From the NCBI GenBank assembly GCA_934617065.1, contig CAKTTY010000004.1, positions 88,198 through 152,197 of the forward strand: a stretch of 64,000 nucleotides of DNA. The letters are read 5' to 3'. Of this stretch, positions 62,473 through 64,000 are shown one piece after another. Under the pieces are notes generated by a model. That model did no database searches. It saw only the letters and a program-made list of their open reading frames with translations, and had not been told where the DNA came from. Made by a program: the position numbers and the translations under genes. The DNA comes from an uncultured Eggerthellaceae bacterium (GTDB lineage: Bacteria; Actinomycetota; Coriobacteriia; Coriobacteriales; Eggerthellaceae). Each line of letters opens with the position of its first letter. Within the stretch, counting starts at the first letter, position 1.

Positions 62473-62516
62473 AAAGGGTAGGGCGTGGCCTAGGGTCGAT
62501 GTCCTGCCCTTTTTTT
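62473..62516 (+). terminator. Terminator of prfA
   Basis: 10-bp stem (62473-62482 with 62503-62512, one T:G pair), 20-nt loop, seven T. It separates prfA from prmC, so the pair is not a simple operon. Confidence 0.75.
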
Positions 62517-62626
62517 ATGTGACATTGCTGTCTGGCGTATGTCTGGCAAGCGTGATGAGCGTGCATGTTGTTCGCGCTGAAGCTCGGTGCGCCTGGCTTG
62601 GTATGTGGTAGTGAAAGGTGGCCGGT

Positions 62627-63562
62627 ATGGCTGATAACGATATGTGGACCATAAAGGCGGCTCTTGATTGGACGGTAGGGTTCCTTGAGCGCAAGGGAGA
62701 TGATAATCCTCGTCTTTCAGCGGAATGGCTGATGTCTGAAGCTACAGGCTTGAGCCGGATCGAGTTGTACGTGAATTTTGAGCAACCCCTTACGCTTGAT
62801 GAGCGAGCTGTTCTGCGTGATTTCGTTGCCCGTCGCGGCAAGGGGGAGCCGCTGCAGCTTATCAGCGGTAAGGTTCCTTTTCGCTATATAACCGTTCTGG
62901 TTGCTCCGAATGTCTTGATCCCTCGCCCCGAAACTGAGGTTTTAGTGAGCGAGGCGTTTGCGGAACTGAAACTCCCGCGTGTTGCTGACCATATTGCCGC
63001 AGGCGAAAATGGCGAGGAAGTCGTTTCCCCCGAATTGCCCGAGCTTCGCGTTGTGGATCTGTGCACGGGGTCGGGATGCATTGCCTGCTCGATTGCCTCT
63101 GAATATCCAGCGGCGCATGTTGTGGCGCTCGACATTGCCCCCGAGGCTTTGGCCCTTGCCGGAAAGAACGTTGAAGCGCTTGGGCTCGGGGATCGTGTCG
63201 AAGTTTGTGAAAGCGATCTCCTTGGCGCTCTCGATCCCGGCAAGAAGGGGAGTTTCGACCTTATTATCTCCAACCCACCTTATGTGCCCACAAAGGTATG
63301 CGACGGCCTTCCTCGAGAAGTAAGCGAGTGGGATCCGCGTCTGGCTTTAGACGGCGGGGAGGATGGCCTCGATTTGTTCAGAAGGTTCCTTCCAGATGCT
63401 CTTTCGTATTTGAAGCCTGGTGGCGTTTTGGCGGTCGAATTGTTTGAGGGGCACCTTGATCAAGCGTTCAGCTGCGCTTGCGATGCTGGATTCGAGCAGG
63501 CTCGAATAGCGCAAGACTTGACAGGTCGGCCGCGAGTGCTGGTGGCCCGAAAACCCCGTTAA
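62627..63562 (+). CDS. prmC: Release factor glutamine methyltransferase
   Basis: Methylates the GGQ glutamine of RF1 and RF2, 311 aa. SAM-binding VVDLCTGSGCIACSIA and the catalytic NPPY (LIISNPPYVP) are both present; an N-terminal helical substrate-binding domain and IPRPETEVLV complete the family pattern. The ATG at 62627 is about 6 bp from AAAGGTGG; a GTG at 62618 is in frame. Confidence 0.94.
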   Translation: MADNDMWTIKAALDWTVGFLERKGDDNPRLSAEWLMSEATGLSRIELYVNFEQPLTLDERAVLRDFVARRGKGEPLQLISGKVPFRYITVLVAPNVLIPRPETEVLVSEAFAELKLPRVADHIAAGENGEEVVSPELPELRVVDLCTGSGCIACSIASEYPAAHVVALDIAPEALALAGKNVEALGLGDRVEVCESDLLGALDPGKKGSFDLIISNPPYVPTKVCDGLPREVSEWDPRLALDGGEDGLDLFRRFLPDALSYLKPGGVLAVELFEGHLDQAFSCACDAGFEQARIAQDLTGRPRVLVARKPR

Positions 63563-63585
63563 TGTACTCCTTTGTCTTTGAAGAG

Positions 63586-63616
63586 CCGCTGTTCTGCGAA
63601 GGAACAGCGGTTTTTT
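63586..63616 (+). terminator. Terminator of prmC
   Basis: 9-bp perfect stem (63586-63594 with 63602-63610), 7-nt loop, six T. Confidence 0.93.
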
Positions 63617-63857
63617 GTTAGCGCGGCTTGATTCGCAAAAACCAGATTGCATGGAACGCGTACATAACAAGAAATTTTGAAAGCGCAGGTCGACAGGTCG
63701 CAAAATAATAGTTAGATACATAGTTTGTGATAATCAAACAACAGTTAATTAATTTGAAATCGATGTTTGATGTTCATCTGAACTCGTGGTTTAATGGTCT
63801 TGTTCGATTGGAACGCGTTCATTTGGAAATCGTCTTCGGGTCTGGGGAGTCCTGAAA
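63617..63857. other. AT-rich gene-free region at the window end
   Basis: About 240 bp, more AT-rich than the rest of the window between about 63660 and 63800. It holds the perfect palindrome GAACGCGTTC (63811-63820). GAACGCG also occurs at 63654 and 63868, three copies in about 220 bp. It looks like the control region of whatever follows. Confidence 0.4.
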
Positions 63858-63920
63858 ATGAATGAGCGAACGCGATTCGATATAAGGGCGAGTTTCCGCA
63901 TAATGCGGGAGGGGTTTTAA
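63858..63920 (+). CDS. Possible 20-codon upstream ORF
   Basis: ATG at 63858 with GGGGAG 8 bp before it, 20 codons beginning MNERTRFDIR, TAA stop at 63918-63920. The same frame restarts with ATG at 63930, three codons after the stop. It could be a leader peptide or the remnant of a longer N-terminus cut by a stop codon. Confidence 0.25.
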   Translation: MNERTRFDIRASFRIMREGF

Positions 63921-63929
63921 ATCGGGGTT

Positions 63930-64000
63930 ATGGCTCAAAAAGTGTGTAAGGGGTCTTTCCGCTACCGCCTGAACTCGGTGGGCATATGGAACTCGTTCCA
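63930..64000 (+). CDS. Possible start of a gene cut by the window end
   Basis: From ATG 63930 the frame is open for 23 codons to the end of the window (MAQKVCKGSFRYRLNS...). It is too short to identify, and the ribosome site is poor (GGGG only 2 bp before). Treat as tentative. Confidence 0.25.
   Translation, partial: MAQKVCKGSFRYRLNSVGIWNSF

Noticed and set aside
1-64000. CRISPR arrays, insertion sequences, rRNA genes
   Set aside because: I saw no regularly spaced repeats, transposase motifs or rRNA sequence anywhere in the window by reading; small or degenerate remnants could be missed.

Overview
This 64 kb window reads as chromosomal backbone of an anaerobic, mid-GC Gram-positive actinobacterium. 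I infer a member of the Coriobacteriia, probably the Eggerthellales, from the gene set and gene orders: scpA-scpB-rluB-tyrA-aroA-cmk-plsC-ispH-der-plsY-gpsA, nadABC with a 3H-domain NiaR regulator, azlCD, clpP-clpX-valS, and a highly codon-biased acyl-CoA dehydrogenase/FixABCX module. The genus is not determined. I see no phage, insertion sequence, integrative element or CRISPR array.

Layout. 1-2.3 kb: a cut DEAD-box helicase, trpS and a CAT-anticodon tRNA. 2.6-12.7 kb: the accessory metabolic region. It holds a small unknown membrane protein, two divergent acyl-CoA dehydrogenases, fixABCX, an MFS carrier and a LysR regulator. The rest is housekeeping. 12.9-32.8 kb: ABC-F protein, tRNA and chromosome maintenance (trmL, scpAB, rluB), aromatic synthesis (tyrA, aroA), cmk, plsC, ispH, a TrmB-like methyltransferase, der, plsY, gpsA, an alkyltransferase homologue, rpe, a NifS-like desulfurase, a HisJ-like phosphatase, a NIF3 protein, a zinc-ribbon coiled-coil protein and a dGTPase. 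33-38.2 kb: azlCD, then nadABC-niaR. 38.3-46.1 kb: rplS, rnhB, yraN, comM, dprA, an unknown zinc-ribbon protein, trmFO and xerC. 46.2-64 kb: uvrA, an unknown secreted or anchored protein, tRNA-Leu, tig, clpP, clpX, valS, a zinc-ribbon protein, thrS, trxA, a K+ channel, trxB, prfA, prmC and a gene-poor end.

The most distinctive part is 3.6-12.7 kb. Two acyl-CoA dehydrogenases of different catalytic type face away from each other across a 514-bp regulatory region that carries a 12-bp element in mirror-image copies, about 110 bp from each start. The rightward gene leads into fixA-fixB, then a strong terminator, then fixC-fixX. This resembles the CaiA/FixABCX crotonobetaine-reduction system, but no CoA ligase, CoA transferase or hydratase is present. 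I infer a highly expressed acyl-CoA redox module linked to quinone and ferredoxin whose substrate cannot be read from the sequence.

Other observations: a recurrent GG-TANNNT promoter signature, sometimes so close to the start codon that leaderless mRNA is likely; a candidate NiaR operator on the nadA promoter; a pair of identical-type palindromes 42 bp apart before clpP; a TrmB-like protein that has lost the family motif; and two structured intergenic stretches around rnhB.
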